Below are positions 49,310 through 60,337 of a stretch of 64,000 bases of DNA, in pieces. A program made the position numbers and the translations under genes. The notes beneath the pieces were generated by a model. The model made no database searches. It was not told the DNA's origin and was given only the letters and a program-made list of their open reading frames with translations. The stretch spans positions 114,193 to 178,192 of the forward strand of contig JAODTK010001421.1 of assembly GCA_026419785.1 (NCBI GenBank). The letters run 5' to 3'. Each line of letters opens with the position of its first letter. The stretch's first letter is position 1. This stretch comes from Sclerodactyla briareus (lineage: Eukaryota; Echinodermata; Holothuroidea; Dendrochirotida; Sclerodactylidae).

Positions 49310-49935
49310 ATATCCCCGCAACACTTTTAAGTGTTTCGGATATTATGGTTTTAAGGGTGTAGCCACCGTCTCCGCCGCTGCCGCCATCGGGGACTTTAGG
49401 CCGTTAGAAGCACAATTAACTCTTCAACGCTTTTATTCCGATCGATCTGGAACTTGGTACACATGTCCCTCCTAGCAAAATCTCGGATGAGTTCGAAAGT
49501 GGGCGTCACTGCATGTCTGCTGCCCTCTATTTTGAAGGTTTTAAACGAAAAAAAAGAGTTGGTCCGATACACATGAAACATGACAGTGATTTCAAGGTCA
49601 CCGGAGGTCAAATTTGTGTCATTTTTTTCTTGCGAAAAACACAGTGTTAGTCCGTTTTACATGAAACTCGGTGAGTGGGGACAAAAGATTGGTCCCGGTA
49701 AACCATGACGGTAATTTCAAGGTCACCAGAGGTAAAATTTGCATTTTATTCAAGATTTTACTTCTTCAGATTTGAACGGAAATTGGAGCAAATGTGAATA
49801 CAGTTGGTCTTGAAACAACAGGTAGGGCATTTCAGAGTCACCAGAGGTCAAATGGACATAAACTTCAATGAGCTTTCTTCAAACGAGGTTCACAAAGGCC
49901 ATTTCTGCAGGGATATACACGTCGGCGGTTTACCC
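49310..49935 (+). repeat. Family D repeat, copy 3
   Basis: Same block order as copy 2, from ATATCCCCGCAACACTTTTA to GGGATATACACGTCGGCGG and CACATATCTAGTTT. Three internal units, each carrying ...ATGACAGTGATTTCAAGGTCAC-type sequence. Confidence 0.7.
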
Positions 49936-49964
49936 ACCTGCACATATCTAGTTTAAGACTAACT

Positions 49965-50225
49965 CCGTGTTTTTGCAAAAAAACTGGAAAATGGAGGGCA
50001 GCAGATGTGCAGTGACGCCCACTTTCGAACTCATTAGAGATGTCACTAAGGGCAAACCTGTGTACCAAGTTGCAGATCAATTGGATAGAGTGTTTGAAGA
50101 TTTTTGCGCTGGTGCCTAAAGTCTGGTGGTGTCAGCGGCAAAGACGGTTGTAGCGGTGGAGATGGCAGCGGCGGACACAGCCCCAAAACCATGATATCCC
50201 TGAGTGCAGGAACAAAATTAACTAG
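49965..50225 (-). repeat. Family D, inverted partial copy
   Basis: Reverse complement of the family D start: TTGATCTGCAACTTGGTACA, TGCCCTTAGTGACATCTC, and at the outer end CAGGGATATCATGGTTTTGG. With copy 3 it forms a large inverted repeat with about 200-bp arms (49310-49530 and 49975-50225). Confidence 0.7.
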
Positions 50226-50717
50226 CTATCCATCACTGAAGCCCCAGCAGCATGGGGAGAGCCTATCCTTCCAATATGAAAAAAAAACTTCTCCCCCCAT
50301 CCCAAACAGAATCATGAGGAAAAAATCCTCGAACTTTTGCACTCCAGCTTCCAAACTATGTTTTAGACCAACTATTGTCCTGTTGTTCAATTTGACTGTC
50401 AATCCAAGTGAGGACACCGCAAATCGCGATTTTTGACCAAGTCAACTCTAGTCTATACATCAGCTCGCTCATTTGGTATTGTGAAACGCCCTACAACTTA
50501 TTCCTTGGGTTATAGACCCTCCTCCGGCGACCACTTCGCCTCGTCCACTACTACAATTTTATTAACCATCTGACCGACGTTCTCTATCCTAGCCCCAGGC
50601 GAACAGACACGCATTAACTCTGACCTATCACCCCTACTAAATTCACCAATCTCCATACCTACTTGTCTTCCACCATGTCAATTTCATTCACCTTATTTTG
50701 TGTAATTACCTTTCTAC

Positions 50718-50849
50718 CTTTCTGCTATCACAAGTTGCACAATACTCCCAGAATCTGAGAGGAGCTGAGCTACGTCTCGGTGAGTGACTGAGAGCAGGCT
50801 GTTCCCGTTTATCATCAGAATCTCATCCCCCTTCTGCAGGCGCCCATCC
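50718..50849 (-). CDS. PDZ domain, second half (exon)
   Basis: 132 bp after acceptor CTGTTCCCAG. The first G completes a lysine codon from the previous exon, then DGRLQKGDEILMINGNSL, LSVTHRDVAQLLSDSG and SIVQLVIAE. These are the PDZ DGRL-GDEIL-xNG core, the second helix with its class-determining first histidine (THRDV, the position that favours Ser/Thr at -2 of the ligand in class I domains), and the final strand. Joined with the previous exon it gives about 87 residues, normal for a PDZ domain. The donor (GAAAG then GTAGAA) leaves two bases. The subfamily is not identifiable by eye. Confidence 0.88.
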
Positions 50850-51381
50850 CTGGGAACAGGAAGAAGAGATGAAGGAATTTGCTCAGCTGCCACGGACTTT
50901 GACGGATTAATTGATTTGCTATCTGCAGGGTAGGAGCCACTTCAGGTTTACTTAGGAGCCTAGCTGACCATTAATCATAGATGGACACGTGCATTTTGGC
51001 ACTCCACCCTGCCTTTGAAATCCTTTGCCAAAGGAATGTAGGTGTTGAAAGATCACTGGAGGCATTTCGTTACAGCACCCAGGTCAGCTCCATGGTTATG
51101 GGACTATGACACTTTTCTCGTGTTTCACTCAGTGTCTGGTCTGTCAGTGACAGTGCAAATGGTTTGTTCTGGTGTTGAGTTTCTCCCAATGTCTGGTCTG
51201 TCAGGGGCAGAACAGACCAGTGGCAGAACAGACCATTTGCTCTGCCACTGACAGACCAGACACTGAGAGAACTAAACACTGGAGCAGACCATTCACCTGC
51301 CACTAAAGCCTGGAAGATCCAGATGAATCTGTGATAGACAGATTTCCATGCACAAATTTCCCTCAGGAGTGATATACCTAC

Positions 51382-51518
51382 TTTTCTGCCGGGCTAGCGG
51401 GGTCCAGCCCTGCCACAAATATTCCGACATCTCCCTTGCTTGAGTTTTTACCACCAGCGATCTGGATCCCCAGTGTCCCTTTGTCCTTTACCAAGTGGAT
51501 CTTCACCACCTCTCTCTT
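51382..51518 (-). CDS. PDZ domain, first half (exon)
   Basis: 137 bp after acceptor CTCTTAACAG, ending at GCAGAAAA then GTAGGT. The reading begins KREVVKIHLVKDKGTLGIQI and continues AGGKNSSKGDVGIFVAG then LDPASPAEK. This is the canonical PDZ start: strand A (EVVKIHLV), the carboxylate-binding loop (GTLGIQI, in the place of GLGF), and the IFV strand followed by the PASPA turn. PDZ domains bind C-terminal peptides of membrane receptors and channels and assemble scaffolds. It ends with two bases left over, completed by the first base of the exon at 50849, so the domain is split in its middle. The strongest gene evidence in the window, together with the next exon. Confidence 0.87.
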
Positions 51519-51724
51519 CTGTTAAGAGAAGACAATATATGATATTACACAATCAACTGGAACACACCGATACAAATCATAAGTATAAAGAGGACTCGGG
51601 TTTGAAGACTGGTTTCACATGGAGAACAAAGCTGATATAAATTAATTTCATTTAATTTGTTATGAAAATGATTCAAATACGAACAGGCACCCAATGGTAT
51701 CTCAACTGCATGATGAATGTACTA

Positions 51725-52860
51725 AGAGGAATGTACAATTATGTGATGAATGTTCAAGATCATTAGGCCAAGAGGCAGATTCAAACAATGGCCTATTGTG
51801 CCCCGTCGGGACTTTTGACATGATCTCATTATATGGCCAAAGATGTCTTAGCAGTCAATAAATATTCCACATAATGGGTCGCAGGGACAACAGTCACACT
51901 GTGCCATGGGTCTCAAATCCCTGGGCACCCTGAAGGTACAGCTATAGGACTAGCATTATATCTGAACATTAGCACTGTGCAACAGAATTTCGTAGGAGAT
52001 ACAAGATTTTGCAGAATTTCCATAAGTGAGCTCGGGCTAAAAATTCCCAAACACCTCCAATGGCCCTCTACCAAGGACTATTACATGTAACTCGTTAAAT
52101 GTAAAAAATCAATCGAAGCTTGTGGAAGGAAGATGCATTTCAAGTACCATTGTGTAAAATTCATAAAATGGGGCCCACGGGCCCAAAGTAGGACCGTGGA
52201 CCAAAATTCCAAGGGTACGGCTGTTAGACCATCATTATGACCGAATGCCAGCACTGCGCAACAGAATTCGTAAGAGGAGAAACAGTTGTGTAATTCAAAC
52301 ATGATGCGGTTAGGCCTCACACTGGGCCTTGAGACTATCCTGGGCACCATGAAGGCTAGCAATTGGACCCCATTATGATAACATGAGCACTGTGCAACCA
52401 ATTTTGTAAGAGAAAAAGATTTTGCAGTATTGGTCCTATGCTGGGCCTAGGACCCAAACTGGGCCTTAAGCCCAAAATCCTGAAACACCGCCAATGGCAC
52501 TCTTCCCAAGGACCATTACATGCATCTTTGAAGAAACATCAATGGAATCTTGTGGGAGGAGATGCATTTCAAGTACTATGTGTGAAATTTCATAAAAAAA
52601 GTGGGACCTTGGACCGAAAATTCCTGAACGACCCCGACGTTCGGCTGTTAGACTCATTATGGACCAAACATGAGCCTGTGCACCAAAATTTGCAGGAATC
52701 ATTTTGAATTTGCACATAAGCCGATACTGCGCCCCTCTAATGACCTGGACTTCACAAAAGTCAAACATGTCTCATGGGTCAACTAACATTGTGTCCAAGT
52801 ATGGTCCAAATCCATCACAGAATGACTGTTTGGGGGTCCAAAAAGGCAATAGACGACAGG
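51725..52860 (+). repeat. Family C repeat, copy 4
   Basis: AATGTTCAAGATCATTAGGC, CAAACAATGGCCTATTGTGC, then alternating subunits and the end block (AAACATGTCTCATGGGTCAA, GACTGTTTGGGGGTCC). Directly followed by the GATA tract. Confidence 0.7.
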
Positions 52861-52862
52861 AC

Positions 52863-52905
52863 GACAGACAGACAGACAAGACAGGACAGATAGATAGATA
52901 GATAG

Positions 52906-52940
<35 letters not shown>

Positions 52941-52973
52941 GGCTAGATTAGATAGATAGATAGATAGATAGAG
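52863..52973 (+). repeat. (GACA)n/(GATA)n microsatellite
   Basis: GACAGACAGACA then long GATA units with small interruptions, at the 3' end of family C, as in the 27.4-kb copy. Confidence 0.9.
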
Positions 52974-52993
52974 TGAACATGCAGAATTCCAAT

Positions 52994-53022
52994 AGCTCAA
53001 ACCAGAATAGCTGGTTTGAGCT
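52994..53022. repeat. Perfect 12-bp inverted repeat (hairpin) at family C end
   Basis: AGCTCAAACCAG (52994-53005) and CTGGTTTGAGCT (53011-53022) around AATAG. A related AGCTCAACC...TTTGAGCT pair follows the GATA tract at 27.41 kb, so the hairpin belongs to the element. Confidence 0.75.
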
Positions 53023-53957
53023 AAAAACAAGCAATGCTACATTTTGTAACCTTTTGTTTGAAAACCTATTTGCCATATTGGATAAAGAATTGTCAATTTT
53101 ATCAAACAAAATGTCAACCTCTCCTCTTATATGCACTACAATTACTGTATTCATTCTAATAAACGCGCACTGTGCAAAGGCAATCTCGGACACATATACG
53201 TTTATTAGGAGAGTCGTCTCGCGGAACTGGCTCACATGTTAAGTGATGCTACACTACTACAGATACCACAAAAAGTCTAGCTTGGAGTGCTGAATTACCT
53301 TTCGAATCATCTACAGACAACCATTTGTAGCGAAATCAGTCAAGTGATGAACTGTTGTAACAATACTAAACACAATTTGTAAGCGACTCTGAAAAAAAAA
53401 AAAAAAACCTAGTATGATTTACTGATGGAGTGCCGTGTGCGGCATTTGCTGACCAATCTTTTTTCCCAGGGGGGTGGGGGGGGGGGGGGCCACCCTTAAA
53501 TATATTGTCATATCCTGGTAGCGCTGGCAATTGTCAAGTTTTGAACCGAGTAGTCGGTGAATCGCATCTGTGCTGACGCCATGATCCTTCTGCGTCACCG
53601 GAATGTTTTCAATTTCTCTCAATTTATCCCTGATATATATTGAGCTAATCACCGCGATAATTGTGGGAGAATTTCTGTGCTGGATTATTTATCAGCTGAT
53701 CATCTTTAAACTCTTGTATGCAGGCAATACCACAGTTTATAAATACAGTGAGCTGGTGCAAATTTCAAGAGCCGTATCTCAGTAGACTCAACGTTTTACT
53801 TCAATTGAACATTTTTGCAATTCAATTCAATTGCGATGAGGAAGTACAAATTTTACTCATGCATTCGCAGTTATCATGTCTATAGAAGTGTTTGGAATCC
53901 CGTCATTGGAGAAGAATTTAATGTGTGAAATACAGTAGGACAACGTGCATGACCGAC

Positions 53958-54076
53958 CTGCTATGGCAGTTGTGGAGGAGGGCCGTAGTGCTAGGTCACT
54001 TGTCCGTGGTGTTTTTATAGTTTTTTGAGAGGGGGTTGGGGGAGGGGGGTCAGAACGTTGTCTTCCAACATCGCAC
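53958..54076 (-). CDS. Possible Pro/Ser/Thr-rich linker exon
   Basis: About 119 bp ending at CATAGCAG then GTCGGT, with a modest acceptor (ATATGGCAAG). The frame reads CDVGRQRSDPPPPTPSQK and TPRTSDLALRPSSTTAIA, as expected for a disordered linker. The other two frames are stopped near the 3' end, so the frame is fairly secure. It ends with one base left over, which does not match the phase-0 start of the PDZ exon at 51518 unless a slightly downstream acceptor is used there. It may be alternative, or its C-rich run may contain an indel. Lower certainty than its neighbours. Confidence 0.4.
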
Positions 54077-54149
54077 CTTGCCATATTACCTACCCAAGTA
54101 ATTTGCAGTGAAATAGTATTCAACCAGTTTCGGAAGTGTGCCTCTATTA

Positions 54150-54955
54150 GGGTTACACCAGGAAGCCAAAAGGCTTAGTGATTCCTGACTCTGTCTGACA
54201 CTAGGAGCTAGACACAAGGACAAATGGGAGATGCACCAGCCATGGGCAACTTAACAAATGACAAATTTCTTGTTGATCCAACCAACCAATGGGGTTCCTA
54301 TTTTTCTTGATAGAAAGATACCCCCACTGAATTCGAGATTTTCAGACTTTGACCTATGGCGACCTCCAGATGACCTCTGACCTGACCCCAAAAAAACAAT
54401 AGGGTTCAGTACTCATCATGGGGGACACATACCAAGTATTGAGCTTCATCCATCCAGGCAGGGGCGGTTTTCCTGTTTACAAGCCAAAATTGGCCAAAAT
54501 ATAAGCTTTCCACAAATTTTCTATTTTTGACCAAAATTCCACTCCGACGCTATAGCAAAAACAATAGGGTTCCTGTGCTCCCCATAAAGAAAGTACACAC
54601 CAAAATTTAACCTGATTCGACCAACCATTCTGGACTTATGTGTTACAAGGCTTTTCAGGCATTGACCTATGTGGACATAGAGACCTCTGACAGACCCCAA
54701 AACAATCGGTTCATGTACTCAGTTCAGGGAACACACATACCATGTATGAGCCTGACATACTCAGACCTGATAAAAGTTATCGGTTTACAAGATGGGCGTA
54801 ACACACACACACCACATACACATGACGTGACTGATAGCATCCTCTGCTTCATCAAGGAATCAAAAATCATAAATCGTGCAAAAGTCAATGTGTGCTCCTA
54901 TAAGGGCATGAGTTTATCAGAAGAATATGGTACCTATACAGCAAATTATTGATGC
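54150..54955 (+). repeat. Family F repeat, copy 3
   Basis: AGGAAGCCAAAAGGCTTAGTG, AATAGGGTTCAGTACTCATC, ACACATACCAAGTATTGAGC and an ending with CACACACACACC and GACTGATAGCATCCTCTGC. Confidence 0.6.
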
Positions 54956-54999
54956 ATATTTATAGCTTTACATTTGAATGAAGGCACTTCCCTTGAAAG

Positions 55000-56230
55000 A
55001 CATATGAAACTAGGGCTTTTCAACCTCTACTGAAAGAGACAATTGAGAAGGAATGGGCCTTAAAGTTAGTACTGTACGTAGAATGGCATTCCAGAGCACA
55101 GTGTGCAGCAAAGGAGGGGCCATTGAAATGATAAATTACAAGCTAAATACAACCTACAAGTCTGAAAGTCTGAGTCACACATTTTCAAAAAACTTATACT
55201 CCTCTAGGTTGAATCAAAGAAGGGGGGATAGTGGGATTTTGAACACAAACTGCAGGAAATCCATACCAGAAAATGATTCCAGGAGGACATTCCCTCCCAA
55301 GCATTCTTGATTTTGGAGTTGTTTATTAGGGGTCAAAATTAAGGGACCAGAGACATTGGGGTTACTTCCCACAGAAATCGCCCCTGGTCTGGATTTGCGT
55401 GGAGAGACGGGGGTCATTCGATCGAACCAGGGGCATAGATTTACTTTCCCATATCCTGCAATGAGGCCAAGGGCTTCAAAGAGTCAGAAATCCCAGAGCC
55501 CATAAACCTGGTCCAGACATTATTACATACTGTTACTGTTAGTCCGCTTCAAACATGGAATAGTTACATGCTGCATCTATTAATTCAGGGTGATCACTGA
55601 GACTGGGGGGCTATTGCCCGGTCCTGTCAATTTATAGGGACCAGGGGCATTTCCGGGAGCTAATAGCCCTGGGCCCCCACTTATCGTGAGCCCTGTGTTT
55701 ACTGCTGATGCATATCGTGTGTAGTTACAAAATTCTCTACAGTACAAACACATCACAGAGGAGGAATTCCTACCAAACAGGTCCAGGGAATTGGAGCACT
55801 TCTTTGAAGTTTGACACATCAGAACGAAAGGGAACATCGGGCTAACATGCATTGTTCAGTGTCTGTAGATCAGTCAGTTCAACATAATCATTGCATTATG
55901 CGGTGAACCTCACAATGTAAGGATACAGCATTGATGTCATAAACCCTAGCGTACAGTAGAACACGGCCCATTGGCAGGGCTCCAAAAATCCTCTCAGCAA
56001 TTGCCTGCAAAACAGTTGTTTAGTCGAAGGGTGTTGCCTCCTGTTTAGTTACTGTGAGCTCACTGAACACGTGTTGACAATATTGGGCGTAAAGTAGTGT
56101 AGCTTCAGGGTTGAATTGCAAGATAATGATGGACAGGTCTTCATTCGTATCAAAAGGTCCTGAAAACGGATCAGCCAAAACCAGAATTCAAAGTTTTTAA
56201 AAGATAACTCTCCACTGGAGCCACCCTACT
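55000..56230. other. Intron without identified features
   Basis: Short CAGGGGC motifs occur at 55.4 and 55.6 kb but do not pair into an element. Confidence 0.3.
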
Positions 56231-56233
56231 TAC

Positions 56234-56310
56234 CTTGGCCAACACCTCACGTGCATATAGATTTTTGTTATATTGTTTTGTATTGTGTATTTCTTTGTCA
56301 GTATAAGTCA
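56234..56310 (-). CDS. Short internal exon (phase 1 to 0) just upstream of the PDZ exons
   Basis: 77 bp with acceptor TTTCTTACGTCAG and strong donor GGCCAAG then GTAAGT. It starts with TG, completing a codon with the G left by the 56628-56703 exon, and reads TYTDKEIHNTKQYNKNLY then AREVLAK, ending at a codon boundary. That phase fits the first PDZ exon at 51518 directly. No domain recognised; it is charged and probably a linker or helix before the PDZ fold. Confidence 0.6.
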
Positions 56311-56627
56311 CTGACGTAAGAAATGTGAGAATGTGCATGCTCGTAATAGTGAGGTGGAAATGAAACTCGAACATGACCCCAAAACAATCACATGCATCAC
56401 GTGCCATTATGGCGGGACATACAAACAAGATGGAGTGCATTTCATGAGGTGGGTTGACTTATCATGTCAACAAACAGCATCACACAACCAACACCACACG
56501 TTACATATGAACTGTATACAGATTCCTCTGACTTCAAAGAATAACAAGAATGCAAATTTGCATAGTAATCTTTGCCATGGTCATTTTTGCTGAACCTGTC
56601 TGAAAAAAGGGAAAAACACCACCTTAC

Positions 56628-56703
56628 CTCGAAATCTGACAATATTGAGAGAGAAATATCTTCCAATTTCCCAAATCACCTCATGTAGACCTTGTTTTTT
56701 GAA
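56628..56703 (-). CDS. Short internal exon (phase 0 to 1) of the multi-PDZ gene
   Basis: 76 bp with acceptor TGTAAGGCAG and donor TTTCGAG then GTAAGG. It reads in phase from the preceding exon (which ends at a codon boundary) as FKKQGLHEVIWEIGRYF then SLNIVRFR and leaves one base, G, for the next exon. That base completes GTG at the 56310 exon, so three neighbouring exons chain without a break. No family recognised; the alternation of hydrophobic residues would suit a folded segment. The intron to the next exon is only 317 bp. Confidence 0.6.
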
Positions 56704-56709
56704 CTGCCT

Positions 56710-57420
56710 TACACAGTTAAACCATTTTTTATAATAGGGTCCATGAACTCATCTTGAGAAGCACATCCACATTTTGAACATCCTCACAGGCATATTGGAC
56801 TATCTGGATTTAAGATAAATCACTGAGCAAATCAAAGGAATCCTACAAGGCTCCACTTATTTACCCAAATATGGTCAACATTTTCATTTACTCACCACAG
56901 GAGGCACACTCACCAAGTTTGAACTTGATCCCACCAGGCATGCTGGACCAGAATTTCACAAATTTCCACTTTTTCCCAAAACTATAAAACCCGTCCTACT
57001 CTACAAGAATAATACCTCTCATGTACCCATCATAGGGACCGATCACTTTGAACTCATATCTGGACAGGCATGTAAACTTGCTCGATTACAACGTGAAAGT
57101 ACCCAATACTGAATTTTATGAGCTTCAGCTTTTTTCCCACAATAGGCCCCCAACTTATACAAAAATGAATAGCTTCATGTACTCATCATGAGAAACAAGC
57201 ACCCACGGGCATCCTGGATTACAAAAAATTAAAGTACCCAGGATACCCGAATTTAAGTTTTTCCACCCATCCCCAAAACTGACCCCCTTTTCCCACAAAA
57301 TTAACAGTGTTCATGCACGCATGCATCATGGGAAGCATTTTGTACACATCAAGTTTGAACATGATCCCATCAGGCATGTTGAACTTTGCCTGATTACAAA
57401 GGAAATGTATTAAGATCGGG
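56710..57420 (+). repeat. Family F-related repeat, copy 4
   Basis: GTCCATGAACTCATCTTGAG, GATCCCACCAGGCATGCTGG, CATGTACTCATCATGAGAA. More diverged than the other F copies. Confidence 0.45.
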
Positions 57421-57704
57421 ATCAAGATTCAGGTTTATAGGCTTGCATCACATCACGGCAGTGCCTCGTCACATGACTAGCACATTAACCACCTGGCTAT
57501 TGGTAAACCTGACAAGTCTGTCCCTGCACCAACCAGAGGTGCACGTTCACTTTCATCGATCACACCCCCTCCCCCTCGCCCCACAGGTCAAAAATCCTCC
57601 CTGACCAGCTAACCCAGTGGCTTCTTCTCTGGTTACCTCAGGTATTTCACACATGGATAGTCTCAGACCTTCAGGCCTTGTCCAACAGCACTGCAGGGAA
57701 AAAG

Positions 57705-57790
57705 CCCCCTGGGGTTTCAATAGGATTCAAACTTTCAGTCTATTGATCTAATATTGCCTCAACTCTGCTGACTGAGCCAATCCCCCCCTC
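57705..57790 (-). repeat. tRNA-like SINE head
   Basis: On the minus strand GGATTGGCTCAGTCAGCAGA is a close A-box/D-arm match and AAGTTTGAATCC a B-box match about 35 bases on. The acceptor and anticodon arms are poor. Probable SINE head. Confidence 0.45.
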
Positions 57791-58309
57791 TATTTACAGG
57801 AAGACCTAAGTACAGGAAATCTTTTGAGCTGGATGATAAAGACAAATTCACACAATTCCAGGCAGCAAGGATAAATTAATTACACCACATTCAAAGTTGG
57901 CACATCAAGCCTGTTACAGTGTGGCAGATCACTACTAGCCTCATGGTATTCAGTTAACAAGTTTTTTCATCCATATCATAATCATTATGGCTTCAATGTT
58001 GATTCCTTGCCAAAGGCAAAAGGAATCTATATCAGTTGTGCGTACGTGTGTGTGACAAGGCTTCTTATCGCCATATCCAACGAATGCAAGCATGTAACGT
58101 GCATATTGGGTAATGTGGGTTGCACATATGTTGGAGATGAACCCCATTTATTTTGGCTTTATGTCAAGGTCATTCAAGGTTTGATAGAAATAAACTCTGA
58201 AGCGCTCCATGATAAGTAAAGAAAGCAAATACCTATCAAGTTCCAATTAGGTATATGGGATGCACATACAGGTCAACAGGAATGAACCCTTGTTTCTAGT
58301 GTTATTTCA

Positions 58310-58530
58310 AATAACCCAAAATAGGCTAATTAATCCACTTAATTAGTAGGCCCAAAATCTAATCAGATCATGCTCATCCAAACCCGATGTTACATACAGA
58401 ATTCCATAAAAATTGGCGTCACCGTTTTGGAAAGATCCTAATGAGGAAGTGTGCCTTACACAAACACACATACTACACACCGTCATTGATAACTCTCCAT
58501 CTGAACTTTATTCAGGCAAGACCATAATCC
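58310..58530 (+). repeat. Family A, copy 6 (3' part only)
   Basis: AAAATCTAATCAGATCATGC, CATCCAAACCCGATG, ACCGTTTTGGAAAGATCC, CTTTATTCAGGCAAGACC. Confidence 0.6.
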
Positions 58531-58661
58531 TCAATCAACAACAAATTACTTTTGACGACCCACAAAAACCACGCCTGGCTTGCAAACTGTCTAAACCATG
58601 CAGAGTGTGAAGATAACTTGCACATGTATGCAAGGCCACAAGTTATTCATTAAGTACTCAC

Positions 58662-59122
58662 CCTATTCCTTGCCTGGGATATGGTTCTTGACAGGACAGA
58701 GTCACTGCGAGAAGGGAGCGGCCCTGCTGGTGGGAGTTCTTGTCTTATGATGCCTCTTGATAGGCATTTCATCGCCCAGGGAGTCGGCCTCTTCCTGTGG
58801 TGGAGCGGGGGCTACCGCTTGGTCTTGACAATAGATCTCCTAGGTTTTCTACTTGGTCCTGGCCGCTCAAAGTGCCATCGGCTCCAGCATAGTCAGACCG
58901 ACGGACCTTCAGAGACTGGGACCTCCGGTGCAAAATGTTCTTAGTGAAGTTGTCAAGTTGGGCTATCGCCTCAGAAATAGAGCTCTCAGGGGTACCCCGG
59001 TGGAATGGGTGGTTGGTGACATCAGAGATAGCAGCAATGGAGTTCTCTTGCCAGGTGGTAAAGGAGCTTTCCGTTTGACCTTTCTCAGGACGGCGAGGCA
59101 GACTGTGCCAGATTTAAGTGCG
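58662..59122 (-). CDS. Large Ser/Arg/Pro-rich linker exon with apparent frame shifts
   Basis: About 460 bp ending at a consensus donor (AATAGG then GTGAGT) and starting after a TTGGACAG acceptor with a pyrimidine-rich upstream stretch. The best-supported frame runs through the middle and includes NHPFHRGTPESSISEAIAQ, then FTKNILHRRSQSLKVRRSD and DQVENLGDLLSRPSGSP. Going downstream the reading must hop to a frame containing QEEADSLGDEMPIKRHHK and then one containing SRSDSVLSRTISQARNR. Near the start, a different frame reads SGTVCLAVLRKVKRKAPLPP, which resembles the last strand of a PDZ domain followed by a basic linker. Low-complexity basic/serine peptide is typical of linkers in PDZ scaffold proteins. 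Frame hops at single positions suggest assembly indels. An open frame on the opposite strand is its shadow. Confidence 0.6.
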
Positions 59123-59211
59123 CTGTCCAATGTTTACGGCAAAAGTGAGAGAGGATGGAAAAAATTCAATAACAAGAGGGCAGGGATCTCATCGCATCCC
59201 CGAATATTAAA

Positions 59212-60322
59212 CAAGGTGATTGCCCCAAGTCGTCTAGCTTGGTTGCATGATCAGTGGTTTCTCCCATCAGTCACCATGCAAACAATTATAAGTCATCCCA
59301 TGTGTTGCTTCCATATTTTGGTACTAGCATTTAACAGAAACAGCTCACTAATCAGTGACCAACTTCAAATTCGTAAGGACTGATAATTGACCATGTTCAC
59401 CAAAGGAGTATAGGTTTCATGGGAATGGTGACTAAAAATTGCCTACAGTTAATGCACATTAGATCCCATGTCCACTTCCTTGACCCATTTTCCCTCATTT
59501 TAAAAAAATCCCAGGACCAATGGTGACCCCACCTTAATACATTTCTGGAATCCATCAAACTTGAACATTTGCATAAATGAAGCAAATTTACACACATGAA
59601 TAACCCAGCAACTTGAGTCAATGTTAAAATTCAGGGGGACTAAAGGTGGAATATACCCATCAAGCTCCATGATAATCGAACAAACTTTGAAATTTTGAAT
59701 AAACCATGCAAAAGACACACTGAATGACCCCCAGTCTATGTTAGAAATGTTGAAGAGTAAAGGAAAGCCATACCCACCGTGTTTCAGGAAAATAACGAAT
59801 TGTGAATTTTGCATAAATATGCAGATTAGACAAGTTGAATGACCTCCAGAGACCGGATTCATGCTAAAAATAATCAGAATGAAAGGTTGACCATACCCAA
59901 AGGTTTCATGGAGATCAAACCAACTTAGATATGCATAAATTAGGCAAATTAGTCATGTTGAATGATATCCATTGACTCCAAATTTGTTAAAAAGTTTCGG
60001 GACTGAAGGTGACCATATCCACCAAGTTTCTGAAATCTGACAACTTTGAATTTGCATGAAATATGCAATAGACCACTTTGATCAAAATATTTCACAATGG
60101 AAATTAATCATTTCATCCACCTCAGATACGCCACAACCTGTATGTAGCCAAACCAATGGTTCTCTGTAATCTCAAACATTGGAATTATATAAAATAGGCC
60201 AATTACCCTACTGTACTTAATTAGTGACTTTTGTACCTAATCCAATAAGATCGCCCAAAACCCCCCCCCACTGTACGACATACAAATCATCAAAATCGGT
60301 CTAACGTTTCAAAAATGGAACA
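59212..60322 (+). repeat. Family A, copy 7 (near full length)
   Basis: ACAAGGTGATTGCCCCAAGT at the start, ACCATGCAAACAATTATAAG, then the repeating middle blocks, ending ATCGGTCTAACGTTTC just before the 60338 exon. It fills the intron between two coding exons almost completely. Confidence 0.75.
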
Positions 60323-60337
60323 GCATAATTCACTCAC

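Noticed and set aside
54461-55388. CAGGGGCGGTTTTCC and a matching reversed end, suggesting a second hAT element
   Set aside because: The flanking 8 bases differ (CATCCAGG against GTCTGGAT), and the left motif is part of the normal family F sequence.
58853-59383. 176-codon plus-strand open frame
   Set aside because: Shadow of the minus-strand linker exon, which has splice sites and better composition; it also runs into a family A repeat.
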